From Leyella stercorea (GTDB lineage: Bacteria > Bacteroidota > Bacteroidia > Bacteroidales > Bacteroidaceae): 34,309 bases of DNA. The notes under the pieces were generated by a model that worked only from the letters and a program-made list of their open reading frames with translations, had not been told where the DNA came from and searched no databases. The translations under genes were made by a program, and so were the position numbers. Positions 1 through 7,416 of the stretch are shown piece by piece (positions within the stretch are counted from its first letter, which is position 1; each line of letters begins with the position of its first letter). The DNA lies in assembly GCF_019052365.1 (NCBI RefSeq), contig NZ_JAHQUY010000035.1:1-34309 (forward strand). The letters are read 5' to 3'.

Positions 1-60
1 GTGTAAAGACGGTGACGTCAAAGCCGAGCAGTACTAATTGCCCGAGACTTTCTTCTCGAG
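1..60 (+). rRNA. 23S ribosomal RNA, 3' end only
   Basis: The first bases contain the conserved 3'-terminal 23S signature 'agtactaattgcccgag' followed by a few bases that would close the terminal helix. Only the last 60 or so nucleotides are inside the window, and the 3' boundary is approximate. The next 120 bases to the 5S gene hold no tRNA that I can see. Confidence 0.85.
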
Positions 61-180
61 TAGCGATACTTTCAGTTGTTGTACAACTTAACAATAGTTT
101 TGCTTAATCAACGTGTCTATCTTATACGCTTGACGAATTAATAACTAAGAATTACTAATTGTCGCAGGCGAACGAACTTT

Positions 181-290
<110 letters not shown>

Positions 291-298
291 TTTACTTG

Positions 299-337
299 AG
301 GTCTTCAGAGTCAAACGACTTTGGAGACCTTTTTTTG
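299..337 (+). terminator. Rho-independent terminator of the rRNA operon
   Basis: An inverted repeat (aggtct...agacct, with inner agtc/gact and loop aaac) is followed directly by a run of seven to nine T. It lies about 10 bases after the 5S gene. Confidence 0.85.
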
Positions 338-696
338 TATCCGTAGGAGAGTTATTCCTCCGCCACTATTTTATAGTTTTGACACTCCCGACACACTCTT
401 GTTTAAGAAGTTCCCTTCAGTTGGTGCACTATAAGGGTGCACTTTAAGGGGGTGCACTTGTCTCAAGTGCACCAACTGATCAATACGTGCACCAACCGAA
501 GCTTGGTTGGTGCAGCAGAGACTACTGTACCCCATGATCCTGGTAGATACTTTCAAATCCTGGTAGATACTAACTGCATCTGCCAGCCCTTAACTACTTC
601 AAAGCCAATTGGCTGTGCCGCTGCTGGAAGATATGGTAGATTTTTTTACCTTCTTTATTTTTCTGCAGACTCTCATATAAGTAAAACCTAAACAGG
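338..696. other. Gene-free stretch rich in short repeats
   Basis: No convincing gene is present. The stretch holds several 'ggtgcac' copies, two hairpins (annotated separately), and an imperfect direct repeat of 'atcctggtagatact' near 538-571. It also holds a 24-base segment (623-646) that recurs exactly, in reverse complement, at 9773-9796. ORFs of 61-84 codons cross it on both strands, but they are built from these repeats and have no promoter or family resemblance. Confidence 0.6.
451..514. repeat. Pair of perfect hairpins with ggtgca/tgcacc stems
   Basis: The first hairpin (451-473) has 10-base arms ggtgcacttg and caagtgcacc around the loop tct. The second (488-514) has arms tgcaccaacc and ggttggtgca around gaagctt. 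The first matches the architecture of the hairpin at 30356-30378: the same outer arms, the same tct loop and flanking 'aggggg...aac', but a different and still complementary inner stem. This looks like a REP-type intergenic element family. Confidence 0.7.
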
Positions 697-1395
697 CTAT
701 TTCTTTTCAAAGTGTTGATAGTCTTTCAGTGATCTCCAGTCACCTCCCCAAGTGAAGCCGTGCATCTTAAAGAGTTTGTATGCCAAATCGTTGTGATCAA
801 TCTTATACTTGAATGTTTTAGTGCGATTGGCATACGTACGTCCCGCTTTCGGTTCTACAGTCATGCTGCCGTCCTTGCGGCGCTTTACGCAAGGATTATA
901 TAACGGGTTTATGTCGATGGCTTTACCTCGACTATGATAAGAAAGCGTCTTTGAGCCAGCAACACGACGATAGTTGAAGCATGAAGTGTTGTTGTGAAGC
1001 ATAGAAGTTTCGTCGTCAGCGTTATAATCGTCGATTAGCTGTATGCGTTCGATGGGGTAGCGCGCCTTGTATAGCTCCTTGAATATTTCTATGAGGTCGG
1101 CAGCAATGTCTCGATGGCACACCAGTTCGCCAGACTTTACCTTACCGTCAAATCCGTAATGCAGAACTCGGATGTATCGAAGTTCTGTGCGTGGTATCGT
1201 GCAGTTGGCTTTGTAAGACTTGCCTTGCATACGCTTGAAAACCGCTTCGCTGATAGGCTCGGCTGTAAAGTGTATTGTTGTGGTTGTGTTAGTAGAGTTG
1301 CTATGCTGAGATGGTAGATTGTTAATATTAGCTTTTTGTGCATTTGTGCTAAATGACATCATTGCGAGAGTCACGGCGAATAATGTTGTTTTCAT
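697..1395 (-). CDS. Secreted M15-family peptidase (D-Ala-D-Ala carboxypeptidase-like)
   Basis: The product is a 232-residue protein with an N-terminal signal peptide (MKTTLFAVTLAMMSFSTNAQ). The body has the M15/VanY-DD-peptidase pattern: 'RYIRVLHYGFDGK', the zinc-binding 'SYHSRGKAIDINPLYNP' (His and Asp ligands in HxxGxAID style), and near the end 'FTWGGDWRSLKDYQHFE', whose terminal His is the usual third zinc ligand. Family knowledge predicts a periplasmic enzyme that trims peptidoglycan peptides. The frame stays open upstream to 1626, but that part overlaps the lipoprotein gene and is low-complexity antisense of its Thr/Ala tail, so I chose the ATG just before the signal peptide. A terminator lies between this gene and the lipoprotein upstream, so it probably has its own promoter. 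Confidence 0.85.
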   Translation of the reverse strand: MKTTLFAVTLAMMSFSTNAQKANINNLPSQHSNSTNTTTTIHFTAEPISEAVFKRMQGKSYKANCTIPRTELRYIRVLHYGFDGKVKSGELVCHRDIAADLIEIFKELYKARYPIERIQLIDDYNADDETSMLHNNTSCFNYRRVAGSKTLSYHSRGKAIDINPLYNPCVKRRKDGSMTVEPKAGRTYANRTKTFKYKIDHNDLAYKLFKMHGFTWGGDWRSLKDYQHFEKK

Positions 1396-1455
1396 ATAAA
1401 GTTCAGAAATAGTTATATATCGATTTGTGATGTAAGGTAGAGTAGAGTGTATAAA

Positions 1456-1485
1456 CAAAAAAGCCACCGACCTGAGGCCAGTGGC
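1456..1485 (-). terminator. Terminator of the small lipoprotein gene
   Basis: On the minus strand, a stem (gccac...gtggc with a partly paired interior) is followed by a T run at 1457-1462. It sits 32 bases past the stop codon of the lipoprotein gene and before the start of the M15 peptidase. Confidence 0.7.
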
Positions 1486-1516
1486 TAATTTTCTCTTTTC
1501 GTTGTTCGAGCTATAA

Positions 1517-1681
1517 TTACTCAGCAACAGTTGTGTCAGCTGCAACAGTGTCAGCAGCAGTTGTGTCAACTGCAGTTGTGTCTGTTGTGTCAGCAGTTGC
1601 GTCAGTAGCAGCTGTTTTGTTACCACAAGATGCGAAAGAGATAGCTGCGATAGCTACGAACATCAAAACTAATTTCTTCAT
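1517..1681 (-). CDS. Small lipoprotein with Thr/Ala/Asp-rich tail
   Basis: The ORF encodes 54 residues. It begins MKKLVLMFVAIAAISFASC, a lipoprotein signal peptide with the lipobox 'FASC' (Cys19 would be lipidated). The mature part is about 35 residues of near-repeats of 'DTTAADTVA' with no hydrophobic core, so it is probably a disordered, acidic, surface or periplasmic peptide. The ATG at 1681 was chosen because the signal peptide starts there and because a good promoter lies 53 bases upstream; the frame continues ten codons further. Short Thr/Ala-rich lipoproteins of this kind are common and uncharacterised in Bacteroidales. I do not know its function. Confidence 0.75.
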   Translation of the reverse strand: MKKLVLMFVAIAAISFASCGNKTAATDATADTTDTTAVDTTAADTVAADTTVAE

Positions 1682-1733
1682 TTTCTTTGCTTTTTTAAAT
1701 CTGTAAAACAATCATTTGTTTATTAAAACATTG

Positions 1734-1766
1734 CAAAGGTATACATTTTTTCAATACAACGTACAA
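1734..1766 (-). promoter_or_regulatory. Promoter of the small lipoprotein gene
   Basis: On the minus strand, TTG (1764-1766) is followed after 22 bases by TACCTTTG (1734-1741). This matches the Bacteroidetes primary sigma consensus (TTG, about 20 bases, TAnnTTTG). Transcription would start near 1727, about 45 bases before the ATG. Confidence 0.7.
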
Positions 1767-1902
1767 CTTTTTAGGTTTTTTTTTTGACTTTTTTGTAACG
1801 CTTTTAAAACGCATTGAAAATCAATGAGATACAAAGTGTAAACAAACGTTAATGTTTTTGAGTATTGAGAAATCTGCTTAAAAAATGATGATTTTCGGCC
1901 TC

Positions 1903-1939
1903 TTTGTGTGCGTACAAAACAGAATTTTCATTACCTTTG
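1903..1939 (+). promoter_or_regulatory. Promoter of mtaB
   Basis: A clear -7 box TACCTTTG at 1932-1939 precedes the mtaB ATG by 30 bases. The best -33 candidate is TTTG at 1903-1906, with a somewhat long spacer of 25 bases, so the upstream element is less certain than the -7 box. Confidence 0.6.
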
Positions 1940-1969
1940 TATCTGCTTAATTATATATAATAAGGTATA

Positions 1970-3337
1970 ATGATCAATACATCTGTTTTTCAAGATAAAA
2001 AAGCTGCATATTTCACATTAGGATGCAAGCTGAACTTCTCTGAAACCTCTACTTTCGGCAAGATGCTTGCCGATTTGGGCGTTCATGTTGCTGAAGAAGG
2101 CGAGGTTGCTGACATCTGTCTGGTGAATACTTGCTCTGTAACCGAAGTGGCTGACCATAAATGTCGTCAGGCCATCCATCGTCTTGTACGTAACAATCCT
2201 GGTGCCTTCGTGGTTGTTACAGGATGCTATGCACAGTTGGAATCGGAGTCAGTGAGCAAGATAGACGGTGTAGACCTCGTTCTGGGATCTGACGAGAAGG
2301 CGAATCTCATTCAGTTCTTGAGTGACGCATGGACTTCAAAGGAGTCGGCTGCTGAACGCGATGAGGATGGCAAGGCTGAATCGCTGCATGAGTTCCACTC
2401 GGTAAAGACAAAAATGATTAAGTCGTTCGCACCTTCTTGCTCTCGTGGCAACCGCACACGCTATTTCCTTAAGGTACAGGACGGCTGCGACTACTACTGC
2501 ACCTATTGCACCATTCCATATGCACGTGGCAACTCCCGTAACCCCACCATTGCTTCGCTCGTGGCTCAGGCAGAAGAGGCAGCAAGAGAAGGTGGCAAGG
2601 AGATTGTGCTCACCGGTGTGAACATCGGCGACTTCGGAAAGACAACTGGTGAGAGTTTCCTCGACCTGTGCAAGGCCCTTGACAAGGTGGAGGGAATTGA
2701 GCGCTATCGTATAAGCAGTATGGAGCCGGACCTTCTGAGTGACGAACTCATAGAGTTTTGTTCGCAGAGTCGTGCATTCATGCCTCACTTTCATGTGCCG
2801 TTGCAGAGCGGATCGGATGAAGTGCTTAAGCTGATGCACCGTCGCTATGACAAGGCACTCTTTGCACACAAGATAGAACTTATAAAGCAGAAGATGCCCG
2901 ATGCGTTCATCGGCGTCGACGTTATGGTAGGCTGTCGAGGCGAAACTCTTGAGTGTTTCGAGGAGTGCTACGAGTTTCTTGACGGTGTAGATGTGACACA
3001 GTTGCACGTGTTCCCGTACAGCGAACGTCCTGGCACGGCGGCGTTGCGCATACCTTACGTAGTGGATGACGCAGAGAAAAAGGTGCGAAGCAAGCGTTTG
3101 CTCGATCTTAGTGAGCAGAAACGCATCAATTTCTATACACGCTATATCGGCACCGAACAGGAAGTGCTCTTCGAGAAGGCGACACGTGGCAAGGCTATGC
3201 ATGGCTTTACAGCCAATTATATTCGCGTAGAGTTGCCGGCTAAACTTGCCAAGGAGGAGTACGACAACCAGATTCTGCGAGTAAGGTTGGGCGAGTTCAA
3301 CAGAGACAAGTCGGCATTGCAGGTAGAACTGCTTTAA
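1970..3337 (+). CDS. mtaB: tRNA t6A37 methylthiotransferase MtaB
   Basis: The protein has 455 residues, normal for the MtaB/YqeV branch of the MiaB family. It converts N6-threonylcarbamoyladenosine at tRNA position 37 to its 2-methylthio form, using radical SAM chemistry. The N-terminal UPF0004 domain has the three cluster cysteines: C19 ('TLGCKLN'), C55 ('NTCSVTE') and C86 ('TGCYAQ'). The radical-SAM cluster motif is 'CDYYCTYC' (C173, C177, C180), and the context 'YARGNSR' is typical of the MtaB branch. A TRAM-like C-terminal segment follows ('KAMHGFTANYIRVE'). The ATG at 1970 follows a good -7 box by 30 bases. The next gene starts 28 bases downstream on the same strand with no terminator between, so the two are probably co-transcribed. 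Confidence 0.92.
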   Translation: MINTSVFQDKKAAYFTLGCKLNFSETSTFGKMLADLGVHVAEEGEVADICLVNTCSVTEVADHKCRQAIHRLVRNNPGAFVVVTGCYAQLESESVSKIDGVDLVLGSDEKANLIQFLSDAWTSKESAAERDEDGKAESLHEFHSVKTKMIKSFAPSCSRGNRTRYFLKVQDGCDYYCTYCTIPYARGNSRNPTIASLVAQAEEAAREGGKEIVLTGVNIGDFGKTTGESFLDLCKALDKVEGIERYRISSMEPDLLSDELIEFCSQSRAFMPHFHVPLQSGSDEVLKLMHRRYDKALFAHKIELIKQKMPDAFIGVDVMVGCRGETLECFEECYEFLDGVDVTQLHVFPYSERPGTAALRIPYVVDDAEKKVRSKRLLDLSEQKRINFYTRYIGTEQEVLFEKATRGKAMHGFTANYIRVELPAKLAKEEYDNQILRVRLGEFNRDKSALQVELL

Positions 3338-3365
3338 TTAAGTTGCACTATTATAATAAAATAGG

Positions 3366-4394
3366 ATGAAGAAAGTAGCAATCGTAATATTGAACTGGAA
3401 CGGCGAGCAGATGCTGCGTCGTTTCCTTCCGTCGGTGTTGCAGCACTCGGAGAATGTTGCAGACATCGTTGTGGCAGACAATGCGTCGACAGATGCATCG
3501 CTTGCGCTTCTTGAGAAGGAGTTCCCTACAGTACGCACCATCGTGCTCGACCGCAATTATGGCTTTGCAGAAGGTTATAATAGGGCTCTAAATCAGGTGG
3601 AGAACGAGTATTACGTGTTGCTCAACAGCGATGTGGAGGTGACAGAAGGTTGGCTCGACACACTTGTCAGCTTTATGGATAGTCATCCTGAAGCTGCAGC
3701 TTGCCAGCCCAAGCTACTTGCCGAGCACGACCACACGCTCTTCGAATATGCCGGAGCGAGTGGTGGCTACATCGACCGTTATGGCTACCCGTTCTGTCGC
3801 GGCAGACTTTTCGAATCGGTTGAGAAAGACGAAGGACAATACGACGATGTGTGCGAAGTGATGTGGGCAACAGGTGCCTGTCTGATGATACGCCGCACAG
3901 ACTATTGGCGAGTTGACGGACTTGACGACCGTTTCTTCGCACATAACGAGGAGATAGACCTCTGTTGGCGACTCTGCAATCTTGGTCGCAAGATATATTG
4001 TATGCCGCAGAGCCATGTGTTCCATGTTGGAGGTGGCACCCTACCGAAGGGCAATCCGATGAAGACTTTCCTCAACTTTCGCAACAATCTGACGATGCTC
4101 TATAAGAACCTGCCCGAAAGCGAGTTGCGGCATGTGATGCGAGTGCGTTGCTTGCTCGACTATGTGGCTGCATTCAAGTCGCTTATCCTCGATCGCAATA
4201 TCGGCGAGTTCAAAGCCGTATTGCGTGGCAGACGAGCCTTCAAGGCATGGCGCCATCAGTTTGATTCCGATCGCCTGGCTATTCAGAATTTGCGAGTGAA
4301 CCAGACCGACCCGATGCGTAAGCCGTATAGTCTGCTGTGGCAGTATTATGCTCACGGTATACATACATATAAAAAATTGAAAAACGAGCAATAA
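3366..4394 (+). CDS. Family 2 glycosyltransferase
   Basis: The protein has 342 residues with a GT-A fold typical of rhamnosyltransferase-like GT2 enzymes. Visible motifs are the N-terminal nucleotide-binding strand 'VAIVILNWNG' (4-13), 'VVADNASTD' (35-43), the DxD-like 'NSDVEV' (87-92), 'WATGACLMIRR' (167-177), and the acceptor/catalytic region 'AHNEEIDLCWRL' (192-203), where Glu/Asp residues act as base in relatives. There is no membrane segment in the catalytic part, so it should act at the cytoplasmic side on a lipid-linked or cell-surface glycan; the sugar cannot be read from sequence. It shares a transcription unit with mtaB and is followed by a strong terminator. Confidence 0.88.
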   Translation: MKKVAIVILNWNGEQMLRRFLPSVLQHSENVADIVVADNASTDASLALLEKEFPTVRTIVLDRNYGFAEGYNRALNQVENEYYVLLNSDVEVTEGWLDTLVSFMDSHPEAAACQPKLLAEHDHTLFEYAGASGGYIDRYGYPFCRGRLFESVEKDEGQYDDVCEVMWATGACLMIRRTDYWRVDGLDDRFFAHNEEIDLCWRLCNLGRKIYCMPQSHVFHVGGGTLPKGNPMKTFLNFRNNLTMLYKNLPESELRHVMRVRCLLDYVAAFKSLILDRNIGEFKAVLRGRRAFKAWRHQFDSDRLAIQNLRVNQTDPMRKPYSLLWQYYAHGIHTYKKLKNEQ

Positions 4395-4420
4395 AACCAT
4401 ATTTTTAGGAATATTTTATA

Positions 4421-4458
4421 GTTAAACAGCGAAAAAGGCTTCGCTGTTTAACTTTTTT
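4421..4458 (+). terminator. Strong terminator after the glycosyltransferase gene
   Basis: A perfect 13-base stem (gttaaacagcgaa and ttcgctgtttaac) with a six-base loop is followed by six T. It ends the mtaB-glycosyltransferase unit. Confidence 0.92.
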
Positions 4459-4469
4459 AGATGATTTTC

Positions 4470-4500
4470 TTGGCTTTTAAAACCTTTTTTACTATTTTTG
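4470..4500 (+). promoter_or_regulatory. Promoter of the GldB-like lipoprotein gene
   Basis: TTG (4470-4472), 20 bases, then TATTTTTG (4493-4500). This is a textbook Bacteroidetes promoter, placed directly after the preceding terminator. Transcription would start near 4507, giving a leader of about 36 bases. Confidence 0.75.
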
Positions 4501-4542
4501 CAAATAATAATTAACAAATCGCTAATAGCAGGATAGTAAAAG

Positions 4543-5328
4543 GTGAGAAAACTATACATTATAATAATAATGGCAATTGTTTTTGTTTCGACAGCATGTG
4601 AATTGAAGCTGAAACAATTCGGAGAAGACAGTCAGACGACGCTTGTAGAGATACAGCGCTATGACCGTCTTGAAAGCCGTTATCTCACTACTGGCGATTT
4701 CTCTGCGTTGCAGCAGATGAACATTGAGTATCCGATGGAAACGCGCACCTTGATTGAGGACGTGTTGCAGTTGGGCGAAGTGAACGATCCTGGCATCAAT
4801 TCGAGATTCCTGCAGTTCTATCAGGACACAACGCTTCAGACTATTATCTCTGAAGCTGAGTTGCAATATGCTAATGTCTCTGATATCAGCAAGCAGCTTA
4901 ACAAGGCTTTTGACAATTTGCGCAAGATCTCTCCTGATGTTGTCTTACCGACCATCTACACACAGATTGGCGCACTCGACCAGAGTGTGGTTATCGGAAA
5001 CAACTCAATCGGTATCTCACTTGACAAGTATCTCGGCGAGAACTATCCGCTTTATCATCGCTACTATTCCGAAGCCCAGCGTACTCAGATGACACGCGAG
5101 CATATTGTACCCGACTGCATGTTCTTCTACATGCTCAGTCTTTATCCGCTTAAAGACTATGAGGTACGTTCTCAATATGAACGTGATCTGCATGTTGGCA
5201 AGATAATGTGGATAGTGAACGGACTGCTCGACCAAAAGTTCTTCACTACAAAGTACGTCGACAAGGTAGACCGATATGTGCGCAAGAACTCGCTGTCTGC
5301 AAAGCAACTCTTGAAAAACCAGCTTTAA
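4543..5328 (+). CDS. GldB-like lipoprotein
   Basis: The ORF encodes 261 residues and starts with GTG. The N-terminus MRKLYIIIIMAIVFVSTAC is a lipoprotein signal peptide with lipobox 'STAC' (Cys19), which only works from this GTG; the next ATG, nine codons later, would remove the basic start. The mature part follows the pattern of the gliding-motility lipoprotein GldB: 'VEIQRYDRLESRYL', 'RFLQFYQD', 'SDISKQLNKAF', 'SIGISLDKYLGENYPLYHRYYS' and a C-terminal helical region. GldB belongs to the Gld machinery linked to type IX secretion in Flavobacteria; non-gliding Bacteroidales carry related proteins whose role is unclear. It has its own promoter and terminator, so it is monocistronic. I am fairly sure of the family but not of the function. 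Confidence 0.72.
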   Translation: MRKLYIIIIMAIVFVSTACELKLKQFGEDSQTTLVEIQRYDRLESRYLTTGDFSALQQMNIEYPMETRTLIEDVLQLGEVNDPGINSRFLQFYQDTTLQTIISEAELQYANVSDISKQLNKAFDNLRKISPDVVLPTIYTQIGALDQSVVIGNNSIGISLDKYLGENYPLYHRYYSEAQRTQMTREHIVPDCMFFYMLSLYPLKDYEVRSQYERDLHVGKIMWIVNGLLDQKFFTTKYVDKVDRYVRKNSLSAKQLLKNQL

Positions 5329-5396
5329 GCCAGCTTGGTTCAGAGAAGAAATAGCAGGTATAGTTCAACGTATGTTGAACAAGTATAATGATAAAG

Positions 5397-5437
5397 AAAC
5401 GGAGTGAAGGCTTTAAAGTCTTCACTCCGTTTAATTT
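5397..5437 (+). terminator. Terminator after the GldB-like gene
   Basis: A 13-base stem (aaacggagtgaag and cttcactccgttt) around a ten-base loop is followed by 'aatttta'. A smaller perfect hairpin (gttcaac gtat gttgaac, 5363-5380) precedes it. The 30 bases after it partly repeat its right arm ('ctccgtttaaatttagatga'). Confidence 0.75.
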
Positions 5438-5524
5438 TAGATAATGATTTTATTTAAATTTAGATGATAACTCCGTTTAAATTTAGATGATGAGCCTTAT
5501 TGTACTATTTGTTCTTTTTACCTT

Positions 5525-6178
5525 TTACTTTTTTACTTTTAAAATCTCCTCAGGTTTCTCAACGAGAGTAGTGGCGCCATGCTGCAACAGGAAGTTCTTG
5601 TCGCGGAATCCCCACAACACGCTGATGCATGGCATGCCTGAGTTGCGAGCCGTGTCAATGTCCACGTCGCTGTCGCCGATATACACAGCGCCGTCAGCCG
5701 TGGCACCGAGCTGTCTGAGCGCCTCTATCACCGTGTCGGGTGCAGGCTTCTTGCGTATATCCTCTCGTTCGCCGATAGCCACAGGCACAAGTTCCTCGCC
5801 GAAGAAGTGGCGGCACAGATCCTGCGTCGCAGCGTAGAACTTATTGCTTACAACAGCCACCTTCTTTCCACGTCTGTGCAACTCCTGCAGCAGATCCATC
5901 ACACCATCGTACGGGCATGTTGTGTCGAGGTTGTGCTTCATGTAATGCTGGCGGAAATCCTGGTAAGTCTTGTCGAACAGCGGATTGCTGAGTCCGTCGG
6001 GGATAGCTCTCTCCATAAGTTTCTTCACGCCGTTGCCTACAAACTGGCGCACTTCGTCTATTGAGCGCTGCGGCATACCGTTGTTTTCCAAAGCGTAGTT
6101 GCAACTTGCAGCGAGGTCGTTGAGTGTAGAAAGCAGGGTGCCATCCAAGTCGAAGATGTATGTATCGTACATATTCAT
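5525..6178 (-). CDS. gph: HAD hydrolase, phosphoglycolate phosphatase-like
   Basis: The 217-residue protein has all four HAD phosphatase motifs: motif I 'FDLDGTL' with nucleophile D10 and acid/base D12, motif II Ser in 'AVVSNK', motif III Lys in 'IRKKPAPD', and motif IV 'VYIGDSDVDIDTA'. The alpha-helical cap between motifs I and II ('VRQFVGNGVKKLMERA') matches phosphoglycolate phosphatase (Gph), which dephosphorylates 2-phosphoglycolate formed during DNA 3'-end repair. Other small phosphomonoesters are possible substrates, because subfamily members look alike. Two ATGs six bases apart (6178 and 6172) are equally plausible starts. The gene is transcribed divergently from mltG. Confidence 0.85.
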   Translation of the reverse strand: MNMYDTYIFDLDGTLLSTLNDLAASCNYALENNGMPQRSIDEVRQFVGNGVKKLMERAIPDGLSNPLFDKTYQDFRQHYMKHNLDTTCPYDGVMDLLQELHRRGKKVAVVSNKFYAATQDLCRHFFGEELVPVAIGEREDIRKKPAPDTVIEALRQLGATADGAVYIGDSDVDIDTARNSGMPCISVLWGFRDKNFLLQHGATTLVEKPEEILKVKK

Positions 6179-6220
6179 ATTGTTTTTTTTAATTGATTCA
6201 GATAATTGAATTGTGCGCTA

Positions 6221-6228
6221 CAAAAGTA
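6221..6228 (-). promoter_or_regulatory. -7 box for the gph-like gene
   Basis: On the minus strand TACTTTTG (6221-6228) lies 42 bases before the start codon. No TTG at the normal distance was found, so only the -7 element is claimed. Confidence 0.5.
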
Positions 6229-6287
6229 CGTATTTTTAAGCAAAGGCGTATAAATTTGTATCGACGATTAAAAACATTACATTTATT

Positions 6288-6318
6288 TTTGTCATATATC
6301 ATATTTACTCTACCTTTG
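6288..6318 (+). promoter_or_regulatory. Promoter of mltG
   Basis: TTTG (6288-6291), 19 bases, TACCTTTG (6311-6318). The ATG of mltG is 30 bases further on. It is divergent from the gph-like gene within a 170-base intergenic region. Confidence 0.75.
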
Positions 6319-6348
6319 CATTGTTTCAGCAACATATAATTTAAAACT

Positions 6349-7401
6349 ATGAGAAAGAAAAAGAATAAAAGCAGTATGCTTTTCAAATTCATTGGCGTCG
6401 GTCTGTTAGTTGCAGTCGCCATTGTCTATTATTTCTTCTTTGCCGGTATGTCGTCGAGCGGCGACACACAATACGTGTACATCGACGACGACGACACCAT
6501 CGATTCCGTATACACAAAACTCGGCGAAGTGTCAAAGAGCAATGCAATGACAGGCTTTAAAACCCTCGTCAAGGTGAGCAGCTATGCCGACAACGTACGC
6601 ACAGGCCGCTATGCCGTGCGTTCAGGTGAAGGATCGTTAATGGTGTTTCGCCATCTGAAGAATGGTTTGCAGACACCAGTCAGTCTTGTCGTGCCGTCGG
6701 TGCGCACTATGGACCGTCTTGCAGCCGAACTCTCCAAGCGTCTCATGATGGACAGTACGGCTCTCTACAAGGCACTTACCGACGAAGCTGTCTGCCAGAA
6801 GTACGGTTACGACACCGCAACCATCGCCGCCCTCTTCATTCCGAACACCTACGACATCTATTGGAACGTGACGGTAGACAAACTGCTCGACCGTATGCAG
6901 AAGGAGAACAAGGCGTTCTGGAACACCGAACGCACAAAGAAAGCACAGGCTATGAAACTCACGCCGATTGAGGTGACTACGCTTGCCAGCATCGTCGACG
7001 AGGAGACAGCCAACAACGGCGAGAAGCCGATGGTAGCCGGCATGTACTACAACCGCCTTATGCTACGCAACGCCGAGTATCCAGAAGGAATGCCGTTGCA
7101 GGCCGACCCAACAATCAAGTTCGCATGGAAGCGTTTCGACCTTAAGCGCATCTACAATAATCTGCTCTACATAAAGAGTCCGTATAACACCTACCGCAAC
7201 CCTGGACTGCCGCCTGGACCAATCCGCATCCCGTCTATAGCAGGCATCGATGCTGTGCTCAATCATGTGCAGCACGACTATCTATATATGTGTGCCAAGG
7301 AAGACTTCAGTGGAACCCACAACTTTGCACGTACATATACAGACCACATGCAGAACGCAAAGCGCTATAGCGATGCGCTCAACAACAGAGGAATCAAATA
7401 A
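6349..7401 (+). CDS. mltG: Endolytic murein transglycosylase MltG
   Basis: The protein has 350 residues, normal for MltG. A basic N-terminus and one membrane anchor (about 11-31) place the body in the periplasm. The catalytic YceG domain shows 'LASIVDEETANNGEKPMVAG' (212-231), where the second Glu of the 'DEET' group (E219) aligns with the catalytic Glu of E. coli MltG. It is followed by 'YYNRL', 'GMPLQADPTIKFA' and 'SPYNTYRNPGLPPGPI', all hallmarks of the family. MltG cuts nascent glycan strands at the inner membrane and is thought to end glycan elongation. A strong promoter lies directly upstream. The next gene begins 15 bases after the stop and probably shares the transcript. Confidence 0.95.
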   Translation: MRKKKNKSSMLFKFIGVGLLVAVAIVYYFFFAGMSSSGDTQYVYIDDDDTIDSVYTKLGEVSKSNAMTGFKTLVKVSSYADNVRTGRYAVRSGEGSLMVFRHLKNGLQTPVSLVVPSVRTMDRLAAELSKRLMMDSTALYKALTDEAVCQKYGYDTATIAALFIPNTYDIYWNVTVDKLLDRMQKENKAFWNTERTKKAQAMKLTPIEVTTLASIVDEETANNGEKPMVAGMYYNRLMLRNAEYPEGMPLQADPTIKFAWKRFDLKRIYNNLLYIKSPYNTYRNPGLPPGPIRIPSIAGIDAVLNHVQHDYLYMCAKEDFSGTHNFARTYTDHMQNAKRYSDALNNRGIK

Positions 7402-7416
7402 TATAAAAGATTGATA

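Noticed and set aside
1396..1626. Longer reading frame for the M15 peptidase (309 residues)
   Set aside because: The extra 77 residues are a Gln/Leu/Thr-rich antisense image of the lipoprotein tail, and the signal peptide begins at 1395.
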